Counted from the first letter of the stretch, positions 15,547 through 24,244 are shown. The stretch is 64,000 nucleotides of DNA from an uncultured Pelagibacteraceae bacterium (GCA_902580945.1 CACHML010000007.1:1-64000), one strand, 5' to 3'. Notes: generated by a model from the letters alone, not told the origin. A program made the numbers and translations.

Positions 15547-16224
15547 TTATTTACTTAATAATTTTATAATATTTTGAATATTTTTTTTTTTAGATATTTT
15601 TTTAGAAGACATCAAACAGGCTTGCGATAGAAGTATTTCTCCATCCTTTAAAATTCTTAAATTGTTAGCTTTTAAAGTCTCTCCTGTACTGGTTATATCT
15701 GTTAAAATCTCAGATGAACCAGTAAATGGATATACCTCAGTTGCTCCAAGGGAAGGTACTAATTTAAATTGAGTCACTCCTCTTGAAAATAAAAATTCTT
15801 TGGTCAAGTTTGGATATTTTGTTGCAACTCTTAATCTACTTTTCTTTTTATCTTTAAAATCAAAAGATATTTCTTCTAAATCAGCAAGTGTTTGGACATC
15901 TATCCACTCGTCAGGAACAGCTACAACTAGGGTAGCATTTCCATAATTAAGTTTTTTATTAATGGTAACTTTATTTTGAATATTTAATTCAGATTCTTTT
16001 AATAAATCATAACCTGAAAATCCTATATCTAAAGATCCATCTCCTAATCTTTCTATAATTTCTCTTGCATGAAGATAAACTATTTTAATTTTCTTATTTC
16101 CTTTTATATATCCAAAAAGATCTCTTTCCCCTCTTTCTGATAAAATTTTTAAATTTTTATTTTTAAAAATACTTAAAGTGTCTTTTCTGAGTCTACCTTT
16201 GCTAGGGATGCCGATTTTAATCAT
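15547..16224 (-). CDS. hisG: ATP phosphoribosyltransferase, short form
   Basis: First step of histidine synthesis, joining ATP and PRPP. 225 aa, the short HisG type, which lacks the C-terminal regulatory ACT-like domain and needs HisZ. Features: IGIPSKGRLRKDTL at the N-terminus, DIGFSGYDLL, and the PRPP loop EILTDITSTGETLKANNL around 175-192. It overlaps hisZ by 8 nt, which fits assembly of a HisG-HisZ hetero-octamer (known for the family). Confidence 0.94.
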   Translation of the reverse strand: MIKIGIPSKGRLRKDTLSIFKNKNLKILSERGERDLFGYIKGNKKIKIVYLHAREIIERLGDGSLDIGFSGYDLLKESELNIQNKVTINKKLNYGNATLVVAVPDEWIDVQTLADLEEISFDFKDKKKSRLRVATKYPNLTKEFLFSRGVTQFKLVPSLGATEVYPFTGSSEILTDITSTGETLKANNLRILKDGEILLSQACLMSSKKISKKKNIQNIIKLLSK

Positions 16225-17266
16225 TTAAATTTATTGCACCTCCAACAGCTGGAACCTTTATTTTAGAACCTAAATCACTAATAAGATTGTCATAACGGCC
16301 ACCATTAACCTCAATTTTTTTTGATTTTATCTTTGTTTGAATTTTAAAAACCATTCCTGTGTAATATTCCAAATGTCTACCGAATGAAGATGAAAAATTT
16401 ACATTTAACTTTGAAACTTTATCTGTAGTTATTGGAAAATAATTCTTTCCAACGCTAAGATTTATTTTATTTTGTTTAAAAAAAGTATTTAGGGTAGCTG
16501 CTGCTTTACTCATAGAACATCTAATTTTTAAATAATCTCTAATAATTTTTGCAACATTTTGGCCTTTTATTTGTCTTCTAGGATCTTTAATTTTATTATC
16601 AAACCTTGATAAAATTTCGTTTAAAGTTCGACCTGCAATATTTCTATCTTGATTTTGTTTAAACATTTTCAAATATCTTTTTTTATCCAATTCAACAACT
16701 GTTTCGTCTACATCTGAGTTTGTCTCTAAACGTTTCAACAATTCATTAAAATAATTTTCTCTCCAAAAATGTCTTTGTAATCGAAGCCTCCATCTTTTTG
16801 GGATATCTAATTTATTTATCAATAGATGAAAAATTTCAACATTGCCAATTGTAATACTGCCAGTTTTATATCTAAATTTATTTATAACCTTAATACTTGT
16901 ATCTATGATTTTTTTGTCATCTCTTTTCTCATCTTTTGATCCTAAGATCTCAAAGCCAATTTGATCTCTAATAATTTTATCAGTTTTTTTTTGAACTTTT
17001 CTGAATGCTTGCCCGCTATAAAAAACTTTTGAAGATAGTTTTTTTTTTTGATTAAGATATTTAATACAAGACGCAACAGTTAAATCTGGTCTTAAACAAA
17101 TTTCTTTTCCATTCTGATCAATAAATGAAAAAATTAAACTCCTAAATGACTCACCAGATCTCTCAAGAATTAAATTAGTAGGTATTACTGTATCTAAATC
17201 GATATAATCAAATCCACTCGATTTTAAAGATTTAAGAATATTCTCAGATAAGTTTTTTGACTTCAT
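16217..17266 (-). CDS. hisZ: ATP phosphoribosyltransferase regulatory subunit
   Basis: HisRS-like protein without tRNA-charging function that activates and regulates short HisG. Class II synthetase-like core: LRPDLTVASCIKYL, VFYSGQAFRKVQ (motif 2-like), EILG and, near the end, SFGRHLEYYTGMVF and GGRYDNLISDLG. It lacks the anticodon-binding domain that HisS has; 349 aa is normal. It lies between hisS (23-nt overlap) and hisG (8-nt overlap). Confidence 0.9.
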   Translation of the reverse strand: MKSKNLSENILKSLKSSGFDYIDLDTVIPTNLILERSGESFRSLIFSFIDQNGKEICLRPDLTVASCIKYLNQKKKLSSKVFYSGQAFRKVQKKTDKIIRDQIGFEILGSKDEKRDDKKIIDTSIKVINKFRYKTGSITIGNVEIFHLLINKLDIPKRWRLRLQRHFWRENYFNELLKRLETNSDVDETVVELDKKRYLKMFKQNQDRNIAGRTLNEILSRFDNKIKDPRRQIKGQNVAKIIRDYLKIRCSMSKAAATLNTFFKQNKINLSVGKNYFPITTDKVSKLNVNFSSSFGRHLEYYTGMVFKIQTKIKSKKIEVNGGRYDNLISDLGSKIKVPAVGGAINLND

Positions 17267-18638
17267 TAATTAAATCTTTCTTTGAAAAAGTTTTATTATT
17301 CTCTCCCTTAACACCTTTTAAATTTTTAATTGTCACCGTATTATCTTTAAACTCATTTTCTCCGCAGATAATGGCAACTGGTAATTTGCGTTTATTTGCA
17401 AAAGTCAGCTGTTTACCAAGATTTTTTTTAGAATCTAAAAATATTTCAGCATTAATATTATTTTGTCTTAAGAGGTCTAAAATTTCGTAGTAATTTTTTA
17501 AATATTTTTGGTCCATTACACATACCAAAACAGGTTTTTGTTCATCTAATTTAATTTGATCCAATTGCATTAATGCAAACAAAAGTCTGTCCACACCAAA
17601 ACTTATACCTGTTCCTGGAATATCAACACCTTTAAATCTTGATATAAGCTTAGCGTACGCTCCTCCTGAGCAAATACTGCCAATATCTACTTCTTTGCCT
17701 TTGTTATTTGTAACTTTAAAATTTAAATTTGTTTCTACAATAAAATCAGAGTAATAAGCTAAACCTCTAACAATTGTGAAATTTGTTTTTACTTGATCTA
17801 AACTTGATCCATATCCAAGAACCACAAAAAATTCTTCCAACTCTTTTATTCCCTCTTGTGACAATGGATTTTTTAAACTTTGTCTCAATTCTTTTAAATC
17901 CTTTATTTTTAGATATTTTAATATTTGGTAAACTTGCTCATCATTTAAATCTGCACCTTTTGTGATAGCCCCACTAGTATCTTTTCGTTCTTTTCTTAAT
18001 AGATCTTCTACACCTTTTAACCCAAAACCAGGTTTATCAAGTTTATCAATTGCTCTAATAACTCTTAATTGCTTTTCATTGGATATTTTCAAATCATCTA
18101 ACAATCCCTGAACTATTTTTCTATTACTTACATTTATTGTAAATTGATCTTTCTTCAGTCCACATTCAAGTAATGTTGCTGAAATTAAGTTGCAAAGCTC
18201 TGCATTAGCCTGTGATGAGTTAACATTTCCAACAATATCAAAATCTGCTTGTAGAAATTCTCTATATCTTCCATTTCCTGCCTTTTCATTACGGAAAACA
18301 TTTTGGATGGCATACCTTTTATAAATTGACGGTAAATCTTGATTATTTTGAGCAACAAATCTTGCTAAGGGACTAGATAAATCATATCGAAGAGTAATAT
18401 TTTTATCTCCATCTTTAAATGAAAATACATCAGACATAGGGTTAGTTTCATCCTCTGCCAAAAATGATCCAATATTTTCACTAATCTCAAACGATGGGGT
18501 TTCTAGTGGCTCAGCACCAAACTTAATAAAAACATTCTCAATTGCCGATAAAAGCTTTTTTTTGAGAAGGAGTTTTTTATCCCAACGATCTTCAAACCCT
18601 GAGGGTAACCCAGGTATTAATTTATTTTCTTTCTTCAT
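17244..18638 (-). CDS. hisS: Histidyl-tRNA synthetase
   Basis: Charges tRNA-His. Class IIa core with motif 2 region VFRNEKAGNGRYREF, histidine loop IVRGLAYYSDFIVE, GGAYAKLI, motif 3 GISFGVDRL, and a C-terminal anticodon-binding domain (PVLVCVMDQKYL onward). 464 aa. The start codon is only 4 nt from the encoded CCA end of tRNA-His, so the two are almost certainly co-transcribed. The cognate tRNA has A73 and lacks G-1, as known in alphaproteobacteria with a matching HisRS type. Downstream it overlaps hisZ. Confidence 0.95.
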   Translation of the reverse strand: MKKENKLIPGLPSGFEDRWDKKLLLKKKLLSAIENVFIKFGAEPLETPSFEISENIGSFLAEDETNPMSDVFSFKDGDKNITLRYDLSSPLARFVAQNNQDLPSIYKRYAIQNVFRNEKAGNGRYREFLQADFDIVGNVNSSQANAELCNLISATLLECGLKKDQFTINVSNRKIVQGLLDDLKISNEKQLRVIRAIDKLDKPGFGLKGVEDLLRKERKDTSGAITKGADLNDEQVYQILKYLKIKDLKELRQSLKNPLSQEGIKELEEFFVVLGYGSSLDQVKTNFTIVRGLAYYSDFIVETNLNFKVTNNKGKEVDIGSICSGGAYAKLISRFKGVDIPGTGISFGVDRLLFALMQLDQIKLDEQKPVLVCVMDQKYLKNYYEILDLLRQNNINAEIFLDSKKNLGKQLTFANKRKLPVAIICGENEFKDNTVTIKNLKGVKGENNKTFSKKDLINEVKKLI

Positions 18639-18642
18639 CTTT

Positions 18643-18717
18643 TGGTACCCTGGCTTGGGATCGAACCAAAAATTTCAGTTCCACAAACTGACGTGATAAC
18701 CATTTCACCACCAGGGC
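18643..18717 (-). tRNA. tRNA-His (GUG), alphaproteobacterial type
   Basis: Full cloverleaf on the minus strand with encoded CCA. Acceptor GCCCTGG/CCAGGGT (G1 opposite U72), D stem GTGA/TCAC, anticodon stem TCAGT/ACTGA with loop TTGTGGA (anticodon GTG), 4-nt variable loop, and T loop TTCGATC. The discriminator is A73 and the preceding base is A, so there is no genome-encoded G-1. It lies immediately upstream of hisS. Confidence 0.95.
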
Positions 18718-18727
18718 TTATTGTTGT

Positions 18728-18733
18728 TTTATA
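18728..18733 (-). promoter_or_regulatory. Candidate -10 box for tRNA-His/hisS-hisZ-hisG
   Basis: Reading the minus strand, TATAAA lies about 10 nt before the tRNA-His 5' end, within AT-rich DNA. No good -35 hexamer is found at 17 nt; a TTGACT lies further upstream. Placement suits transcription starting just before the tRNA, but AT-rich sequence makes such matches common. Confidence 0.35.
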
Positions 18734-18852
18734 CTAATTAGAGTTAAATTTAAATTTATAAATAGTCAAATAGCTAGCTGCAAGCCAGCATGAAAATGAT
18801 GTCTTTTGTGAGATAAAAGAATGTAACTATTTTTATTCATGGAAGTTAGATA

Positions 18853-18924
18853 GCATTTTAAACTTAAAATGCAAGTATGTATTGTATAGGAATATTGATA
18901 ATTCTCTACCACATTCCTATACAA
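18853..18924. other. Two inverted repeats downstream of cspA
   Basis: The 227-bp gap between cspA and tRNA-His has no credible ORF but holds two perfect inverted repeats. One is 9-bp arms at 18853-18872 (GCATTTTAA / TTAAAATGC, 2-nt centre). The other is 12-bp arms at 18882-18893 and 18913-18924 (TTGTATAGGAAT / ATTCCTATACAA, 19-nt loop). On the cspA strand the 12-bp hairpin begins 20 nt after the cspA stop, but no strong U-run follows. It could be a weak terminator, a stabilising 3' UTR structure or a small RNA. Confidence 0.7.
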
Positions 18925-18944
18925 AATTTTAAATGAAATAAATT

Positions 18945-19157
18945 TTAAGATGTTTTCTTTAAATTTACAGCGCTAGGACCTTTATCTCCATCCTGAATTT
19001 CAAATTCTACAGCGTCGTTCTCATTCAAAAAACGAAGTCCTGCTTCACGAACTGCGCTTGCATGAACGAAACAATCTTTCTCTCCGTCTTCTCTTTCTAT
19101 AAATCCGTAGCCCTTCTTACCGTTGAACCACTTTACTTTGCCTTTTAATGTACTCAT
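18945..19157 (-). CDS. cspA: Cold-shock domain protein
   Basis: Single cold-shock domain (70 aa), an OB-fold RNA/DNA chaperone. RNP1 KGYGFIE and RNP2 DCFVHASAV are intact, preceded by [11 protein letters not shown]. It appears monocistronic: a candidate -10 box precedes it and structured sequence follows it. The predicted leader is short (~15-20 nt), unlike the long thermosensing leader of enteric cspA. Confidence 0.96.
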   Translation of the reverse strand: MSTLKGKVKWFNGKKGYGFIEREDGEKDCFVHASAVREAGLRFLNENDAVEFEIQDGDKGPSAVNLKKTS

Positions 19158-19179
19158 ACTTTTTGTTAACTCTTTCTTT

Positions 19180-19185
19180 ATTATA
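19180..19185 (-). promoter_or_regulatory. Candidate -10 box of cspA
   Basis: On the minus strand a consensus TATAAT lies 22 nt before the cspA ATG, implying a leader of ~15-20 nt. The hexamer at the expected -35 position is poor. Consensus match and position are good, but AT-rich background lowers confidence. Confidence 0.42.
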
Positions 19186-19274
19186 TTAAACTTAGCTAAA
19201 CTTCAGCTAGCGGGATAGTTATTAGATTTTAAAATTGAATGCAAGCTTTAATCAAGCGCACTTTTAACAGATTG

Positions 19275-19350
19275 TGGTGGCTTCGGCGGGACTCGAACCA
19301 GCGACACAAGCCTTTTCAGGGCTCTGCTCTACCAACTGAGCTACGAAGCC
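19275..19350 (-). tRNA. tRNA-Phe (GAA)
   Basis: Cloverleaf on the minus strand with encoded CCA: acceptor GGCTTCG/CGAAGCC with A73, D stem GCTC/GAGC, anticodon stem GAGCC/GGCTT with loop CTGAAAA (anticodon GAA), and T loop TTCGAGT. The T stem GCTGG/CCCGC has one U-C mismatch at its middle pair. It lies 5 nt after the infA stop, at the end of that operon. Confidence 0.95.
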
Positions 19351-19355
19351 ATTAT

Positions 19356-19571
19356 CTAAAATCTAAAAATAATTCTACCTTTTGTCAAATCATATGGGCT
19401 TACTTCACATGTAACATTGTCAGAATTTAAGATTCTGATTCTATTTTTTCTTAATTTTCCTGCAGTGTGTGCAGTAATTGTATGCCCATTTTCAAGTTTT
19501 ACCCTGAATTGCGCGTTCTTAAGAATTTCAATAACCTTTCCTTTAAATTCTAAAACATCTTGTTTTGCCAA
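19356..19571 (-). CDS. infA: Translation initiation factor IF-1
   Basis: 71-aa OB-fold factor that binds the ribosomal A site during initiation. The sequence [13 protein letters not shown]...[26 protein letters not shown]...[11 protein letters not shown] is nearly the family consensus. It is 2 nt after hisD and 5 nt before tRNA-Phe, near the end of the murA-hisD operon; infA close to hisD is a common alphaproteobacterial order. Confidence 0.97.
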   Translation of the reverse strand: MAKQDVLEFKGKVIEILKNAQFRVKLENGHTITAHTAGKLRKNRIRILNSDNVTCEVSPYDLTKGRIIFRF

Positions 19572-19573
19572 AA

Positions 19574-20845
19574 TTATTTTCTCCTCATTCTAGATTTTAT
19601 ACTTAAAGCATGACCTTTTAATTCTTCATACTCTGCGAGATATGTAGCGTATTTTCCTATTTTCTCAACACCTTTTTTTGAAAGTGTTATAAGGCTAATT
19701 TTTTTGTAAAATTCACTTAGATTTAATCCTGATGAAAATTTAGCTGATGAGTTTGTAGGTAATACATGGTTTGTGCCCACAGCATAATCGCTTAATGCCA
19801 TCGGAGAATATTTACCAATACATATGCTTCCTGCATTAAAAATTTTATCTTTATATTTTTTATAATTCCTTACATTTATCTCTAAATGTTCAGGAGCTAT
19901 CTCATTAATTGCATCTATAATTTGCTTATCATTGTCCACTTTTAAAATCAGTCCATTATTTTTAATACTTTTTGTAGCAATACTAGCTCGTGGTATTTTT
20001 TTTAATTTAGAAATTAAATCTTTTTTAAAATTTTTAATTAAATTTGAGTCTTTAGTTATTAAAATACACTGAGAATTTATGTCATGTTCTGCTTGGCCAA
20101 TCATTGAAGTTGTAACTTCATTCAAATTAGTTTCAGCATCAGCTAATACTGTTATTTCAGATGGTCCAGCTATCATTCCCTCAATGCCAACATCTCCAAA
20201 AACTTGCCTTTTGGCACCAGCAACAAAAATATTTCCTGGACCAACAATTTTATTTACTTTTTGAATGTATGCTAAACTACCTATGGCTTGTGCACCTCCC
20301 ATAGAATAAATTTCTTTAATCTTTAATTTTTTTGCAGCATACAAAACTGCAGGATTTAATTTTCCATTATTTTTTGGATTCGCTAGAATAATTCTTTTGA
20401 CACCAGCAATTTTTGCAGGAATTGCATTCATTAATAATGTGGAGGGTAAATTTGCTGGGACATAAATTCCAACAGACTGAATTGGTACGTATTTATATTC
20501 AATTTTATTATTTAAATTATCTCTATATAAAATATTCTTAGCTTTCTGTTTTATGTGAAAATTAAATATTCTTTTATATGCAAAATCTATTGCCTTTTTA
20601 ATTTTTGGGTCTAGTGATTTGATTGAATTATTTATTTGGTCAAATCCGGGATTAATTTGAATATTATTACTAAATTTTTTTTCATATTTAATAAGACTTT
20701 TAATTTTATTTTTCTTAATATCGTTAATAATTTTAGATACTATGATGCTCTCTTTTTTTTTTACAGACCTTCTCTGGTCTAAAAAATTTTTTAAGTTATC
20801 TAAATAGTTTTTTTTATTACAATTAATTTGTTTTATCATTTGCAA
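19574..20845 (-). CDS. hisD: Histidinol dehydrogenase
   Basis: Last two steps of histidine synthesis: histidinol to histidine with two NAD+. Visible: [46 protein letters not shown], the zinc/catalytic region [10 protein letters not shown] and [13 protein letters not shown], and APEHLEINV. 423 aa, normal. The start overlaps the DUF2948 gene by 23 nt. It is separated from the hisG/hisZ/hisS locus only by infA, tRNA-Phe, cspA and tRNA-His. Confidence 0.95.
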   Translation of the reverse strand: MQMIKQINCNKKNYLDNLKNFLDQRRSVKKKESIIVSKIINDIKKNKIKSLIKYEKKFSNNIQINPGFDQINNSIKSLDPKIKKAIDFAYKRIFNFHIKQKAKNILYRDNLNNKIEYKYVPIQSVGIYVPANLPSTLLMNAIPAKIAGVKRIILANPKNNGKLNPAVLYAAKKLKIKEIYSMGGAQAIGSLAYIQKVNKIVGPGNIFVAGAKRQVFGDVGIEGMIAGPSEITVLADAETNLNEVTTSMIGQAEHDINSQCILITKDSNLIKNFKKDLISKLKKIPRASIATKSIKNNGLILKVDNDKQIIDAINEIAPEHLEINVRNYKKYKDKIFNAGSICIGKYSPMALSDYAVGTNHVLPTNSSAKFSSGLNLSEFYKKISLITLSKKGVEKIGKYATYLAEYEELKGHALSIKSRMRRK

Positions 20846-21230
20846 ACTTTTGATCCTCTAATGTTACCTCTATTACTTCAGCAGAAAGAGTTATAATTTT
20901 ATTTTCTGAAAATAACATATTAATTTCAAAATTCTCGCCTTTCTTAAAAATATCAATTGTCAATAGTTCTAATAATAGATTGGGATTGTTTTGGTCAATA
21001 TTCTTGGATTTTGACGAATTAATAAATTCAAACTTTATAATACTATTTATTATTTTATTTTTATTTTCTTCCTCTTTACTGAATCTTGCTATTGATACCA
21101 AAAAAATATTATTTGAGGCTAAATACTTGACATCCTTAATATTGACCTTTCCTTCAGAACAGCAGGCTGAAATGATATGCAGGTCTTCTGGTGATTGGGC
21201 AATTATTTTTTTTAAATATTGATTTGCCAT
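20823..21230 (-). CDS. DUF2948 family protein
   Basis: 135-aa protein of unknown function. I assign it to DUF2948 from its position between murA and hisD, as in many alphaproteobacteria, and from segments such as SPEDLHIISACCSEGKVNIKDVKYL and [10 protein letters not shown]. No membrane segment or catalytic motif is visible. It overlaps murA by one base (TAATG) and hisD by 23 nt. Confidence 0.72.
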   Translation of the reverse strand: MANQYLKKIIAQSPEDLHIISACCSEGKVNIKDVKYLASNNIFLVSIARFSKEEENKNKIINSIIKFEFINSSKSKNIDQNNPNLLLELLTIDIFKKGENFEINMLFSENKIITLSAEVIEVTLEDQKFANDKTN

Positions 21231-22492
21231 TATTTAGCACGTTTTATATTCACACCAACTTTTTTAAGTTTATTTTCTATATTTTCATATCCTCTATCAA
21301 GATGATAGATTCTATTAATTGTGGACGTTCCTTTAGCAACCATTGCAGCTAAAACTAATGCAACTGAAGCTCTTAGGTCACTAGACATTAATTCAGCAGC
21401 TTTAAAATTTGTATCACCTAAAATTAAGGCTTTATTTTTTTTAATTATAATCTCTGCGCCTAATCTTCTCAATTCTGCTACATGCATAAATCTATTTTCA
21501 AAAATACTTTCAGTTATAGAACTTTTCCCTTTTGCTTTACATAGAAGAACCATGAATTGTGCTTGTAAATCTGTTGGAAATTTAGGATACTCTTTTGTTT
21601 CTAGATCACTTATATTTTTAATTTTTTTTGGACCTAATATATGAATTTGCTTTTTTCCTGTTTTAATCTTAGCTCCGACTTTCTTTAACAATGATAACTC
21701 TGTTTTAATTATTTTTGGGTCTAAATTGTTTATTTTTAAATTACCACCAGTCAAGCATGCTGCTACACAAAAAGTCCCTGTTTCTATTCTATCTGGCATT
21801 ACTGAATAACACGTGCTTTTTAAAGATTTAATCCCTTCAATCTTTAAAGTCCGCTTTCCTATAAATTTAATTTTTGCGCCTCCTGATTTTAAAAAATTAA
21901 TTAAATCAATTATTTCTGGTTCTATTGCACAGTTTCTAAGTGTGCTAGTTCCATTAGCTAGACATGAAGCAATAATTGTATTCTCAGTAGCTCCAACACT
22001 AATCTTAGAAAATCTAATTTTTGCCCCTTTAAGTTTTCCTTTCGTATTTGCATGTATATAACCCTTTTTAATATCGTAATTCATTCCTAGTTTTCTAAGT
22101 GCATTCAAATGATAATTAACTGGTCTTGCTCCAATTAGGCAACCACCAGGTAAGGAAGTAATAGACTTATGGTGCTTAGCAACAAGGGCACCCAAAACTA
22201 ATATTCCGGCTCTCATCGTTCTAACAAGTGAATATGAAGCAAAAAATTTTTGTTTTTTTTTCTTTGTAATTTTTATAATTTTTTTATCTTTACTAAATTT
22301 TATTATTGAGCCTAGAGATTTTAAAAGATTTATCATTGTATCTATATCTTTTACTCTAGGTAAATTTTTAATTACAACCTCCTTTTCAAATAAAATTGTT
22401 GATGCTAGAATTGGCAGGGCTGCATTTTTTGATCCTGAAATTGAAATTTCACCCTTTAATGTACTAGGGCCTTTAACAATAAATTTATCCAT
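21230..22492 (-). CDS. murA: UDP-N-acetylglucosamine 1-carboxyvinyltransferase
   Basis: First committed step of peptidoglycan synthesis, transferring enolpyruvate from PEP. It contains ISGSKNAALPIL (substrate lysine), LPGGCLIGARPVNYHL with the active-site Cys118 (the fosfomycin target position is Cys, not Asp), SVGATENTI, PDRIETGTF, PTDLQAQFMVL, and a C-terminal DLRASVALVLAAM. 420 aa, normal. Two nucleotides after dcd; overlaps DUF2948. Confidence 0.96.
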   Translation of the reverse strand: MDKFIVKGPSTLKGEISISGSKNAALPILASTILFEKEVVIKNLPRVKDIDTMINLLKSLGSIIKFSKDKKIIKITKKKKQKFFASYSLVRTMRAGILVLGALVAKHHKSITSLPGGCLIGARPVNYHLNALRKLGMNYDIKKGYIHANTKGKLKGAKIRFSKISVGATENTIIASCLANGTSTLRNCAIEPEIIDLINFLKSGGAKIKFIGKRTLKIEGIKSLKSTCYSVMPDRIETGTFCVAACLTGGNLKINNLDPKIIKTELSLLKKVGAKIKTGKKQIHILGPKKIKNISDLETKEYPKFPTDLQAQFMVLLCKAKGKSSITESIFENRFMHVAELRRLGAEIIIKKNKALILGDTNFKAAELMSSDLRASVALVLAAMVAKGTSTINRIYHLDRGYENIENKLKKVGVNIKRAK

Positions 22493-22494
22493 TA

Positions 22495-23049
22495 TTATAA
22501 TTTTGGAAGTGTAACTCCCTTTTGACCCTGATATTTACCGTTTCTATCAGCATATGAAACTAAAGGGTCTTCATTTCCTTTTATGAAAACAAATTGAGCA
22601 ACTCCCTCATTGGCATAAATTTTTGCTGGTAATGGTGTAGTATTTGAAAATTCTAAAGTCACATGTCCTTCCCAACCTGGCTCAAGAGGGGTAACATTAA
22701 CAATTATTCCACATCGCGCATATGTTGATTTCCCTAAACATATAACCAAAACATTTTTTGGAATTTTAAAATATTCTACTGTTCTTGCTAATACAAATGA
22801 ATTAGGTGGTATTATACATTCTGATGATTTTTTTGTAACAAAATTTGAAGATTTAAAATTTTTTGGGTCTACAATTTCAGAATTTACATTAGTAAAAATT
22901 TTAAACTCATCTGAAACTCTTGCGTCATAACCATAAGACGATACGCCAAATGATATTTTATCTCCTCTAATTTGTTTATCTTCAAATGGAGATATCATAT
23001 CATTATCTTTTGCCATTTGAATAATCCACTTATCAGATTGAACTGACAT
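22495..23049 (-). CDS. dcd: dCTP deaminase
   Basis: Deaminates dCTP to dUTP for dTTP supply. Motifs: [63 protein letters not shown] (catalytic Arg/Glu region) and GVAQFVFI. 184 aa, normal. The upstream 34-aa ORF ends in the TAATG shared with the dcd start. Confidence 0.95.
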   Translation of the reverse strand: MSVQSDKWIIQMAKDNDMISPFEDKQIRGDKISFGVSSYGYDARVSDEFKIFTNVNSEIVDPKNFKSSNFVTKKSSECIIPPNSFVLARTVEYFKIPKNVLVICLGKSTYARCGIIVNVTPLEPGWEGHVTLEFSNTTPLPAKIYANEGVAQFVFIKGNEDPLVSYADRNGKYQGQKGVTLPKL

Positions 23050-23153
23050 TATTTATTTTTTTTCTTTGTTTTTTTTTGGAACTCTTTTCTTTTTTTTAAA
23101 TTTTTTCTTAAAGCAAGTTCAAGTTTACTAAGATTATTCTTTTTTGAACTCAT
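23049..23153 (-). CDS. Small basic protein (34 aa), coupled to dcd
   Basis: A short ORF starting ATG at 23153 and ending TAA at 23051-23049. It encodes a 34-residue Lys/Arg-rich peptide beginning [20 protein letters not shown]. The middle [18 protein letters not shown] is an amphipathic basic helix. The stop shares a base with the dcd start (TAATG), and the start is 3 nt from the preceding gene's stop, so the spacing supports a real gene. It resembles small basic alphaproteobacterial ORFs, but I cannot name a family. Confidence 0.6.
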   Translation of the reverse strand: MSSKKNNLSKLELALRKNLKKRKEFQKKTKKKNK

Positions 23154-23156
23154 GAT

Positions 23157-23354
23157 TTATTTTTTGTCGGGACTTGTGAGGTGATCGAGTGTTATGACTT
23201 GATCTATAGGAATAGTTTTGCTTTCTTCTATTTTAGTTGGGCCAGCCTTCACTTGCTTCTTTGCTCTTTTTTCCGCAAGTTTTTTCTCTCTCTTTGCTTT
23301 CTTTTCCATGAGCTTTGCATTTTTATTAGCTCCATAAGTGTAGTGAATTCCCAT
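23157..23354 (-). CDS. Small basic hypothetical protein (65 aa)
   Basis: Function unknown. It starts MGIHYTYGANKNAKLMEKKAK and continues as a Lys/Ala/Glu-rich helix to about residue 37, followed by a less charged tail ending ITLDHLTSPDKK. No signal peptide or membrane segment. It is the first gene of the operon leading into dcd-murA-DUF2948-hisD-infA. The plus-strand ORF across the same stretch is hydrophobic, unmotivated and reads against the operon, so the minus strand was chosen. Confidence 0.68.
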   Translation of the reverse strand: MGIHYTYGANKNAKLMEKKAKREKKLAEKRAKKQVKAGPTKIEESKTIPIDQVITLDHLTSPDKK

Positions 23355-23448
23355 AACATTTTCCTTTACTAGATATAACTCATTTTTTAAAAAAATTAAG
23401 GCAATAATTTGAAAAAATTAAATTTATACACTAATTTGAGTTAATTTT

Positions 23449-23522
23449 GCCCTTATAGTTAAATGGTATAACACATCCATGGTAAGGATGAGTTTCCAGT
23501 TCAATTCTGGGTAAGGGCACCA
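23449..23522 (+). tRNA. tRNA-Thr (GGU)
   Basis: Cloverleaf on the plus strand with encoded CCA: acceptor GCCCTTA/TAAGGGC with A73, D stem GTTA/TAAC, anticodon stem CATCC/GGATG with loop ATGGTAA (anticodon GGT), T loop TTCAATT. It is an isolated tRNA between the divergent 65-aa gene and the convergent TVP38 gene, whose stop lies only 2 nt past the CCA. Confidence 0.95.
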
Positions 23523-23524
23523 AT

Positions 23525-24244
23525 TTATTTTGTGTAATATTTTTTTTTAAATACAAATCCAATTAAAACTAAAATTATAATACCAAGAATTGGTAAATAA
23601 ATATCTGGAGTAAAAATTAGTTCAAGAATAGTTGGAACCTCAGAATTTTCTTCTAAAATCTTACTCAAACCTGCTCCAAGAGATGCACCAACAAATAATT
23701 GTGGGGTCATTCCAATTATTGATCCTAAAAAAAAGTTTCTAACTTTAACATTAAAAATTGTTGGTAAAATATTTGAAATAAAAAAAGGAATACCGCCAAT
23801 AAATCTATAAATAAGAAAAAAAATAAATTCATTCTTTTTAAACTTTTCAGTCAGATTACTAAAACGTGATGAAAATTTCTTCTCAACTAAATCTTTTAAA
23901 AAGTAATTAGCAAATAAATATAAGAATGTTGCACCAATAGATAATCCAAATACAATTAGTAAAGTTCCTAACCACTTTCCAAATATGAAACCACCAACTA
24001 AAAATACAGGTGATCCAAAACCTAATAAGAGAACCCATATTATAGTACCTAGTAAAAAAATAATACTTGATATAAAAATATTACTATTTTTAATTTCTTC
24101 CAAAGCATTTCTATTTTCTCTTATTAGCTCATAACTAGAAAAATCCTGAAATGAAAATTTACTAAAAAAAAACAACAAAAAAACAAATACTAACAAAATG
24201 TAAGCAGAGCCTAAAAATACTTTAATTTTTTTTTCTCTATTCAT
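23525..24244 (-). CDS. TVP38/TMEM64 (DedA-like, VTT domain) membrane protein
   Basis: 239-aa integral membrane protein with about five to six hydrophobic segments. The VTT-domain pattern is visible: GFGSPVFLVGGFIFGKWLGTLL, GLSIGATFLYLFANYFLKD, and the second half IYRFIGGIPFFISNILPTIFNVKVRNFFLGSIIGMTPQLFVGASLG. Family members act in lipid scrambling or transport; the substrate here is unknown. Monocistronic, convergent with tRNA-Thr and divergent from rpmH. Confidence 0.85.
   Translation of the reverse strand: MNREKKIKVFLGSAYILLVFVFLLFFFSKFSFQDFSSYELIRENRNALEEIKNSNIFISSIIFLLGTIIWVLLLGFGSPVFLVGGFIFGKWLGTLLIVFGLSIGATFLYLFANYFLKDLVEKKFSSRFSNLTEKFKKNEFIFFLIYRFIGGIPFFISNILPTIFNVKVRNFFLGSIIGMTPQLFVGASLGAGLSKILEENSEVPTILELIFTPDIYLPILGIIILVLIGFVFKKKYYTK

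Noticed and set aside
19239-19430. Plus-strand 63-aa ORF containing RRDSNQRHKPF
   Set aside because: It is the antisense of tRNA-Phe and the infA end, another typical false ORF.
23181-23372. Plus-strand 63-aa hydrophobic ORF
   Set aside because: Antisense to the 65-aa Lys-rich gene; apparent hydrophobicity is the complement of AAA/AAG codons (TTT/CTT), a common artefact in AT-rich DNA.
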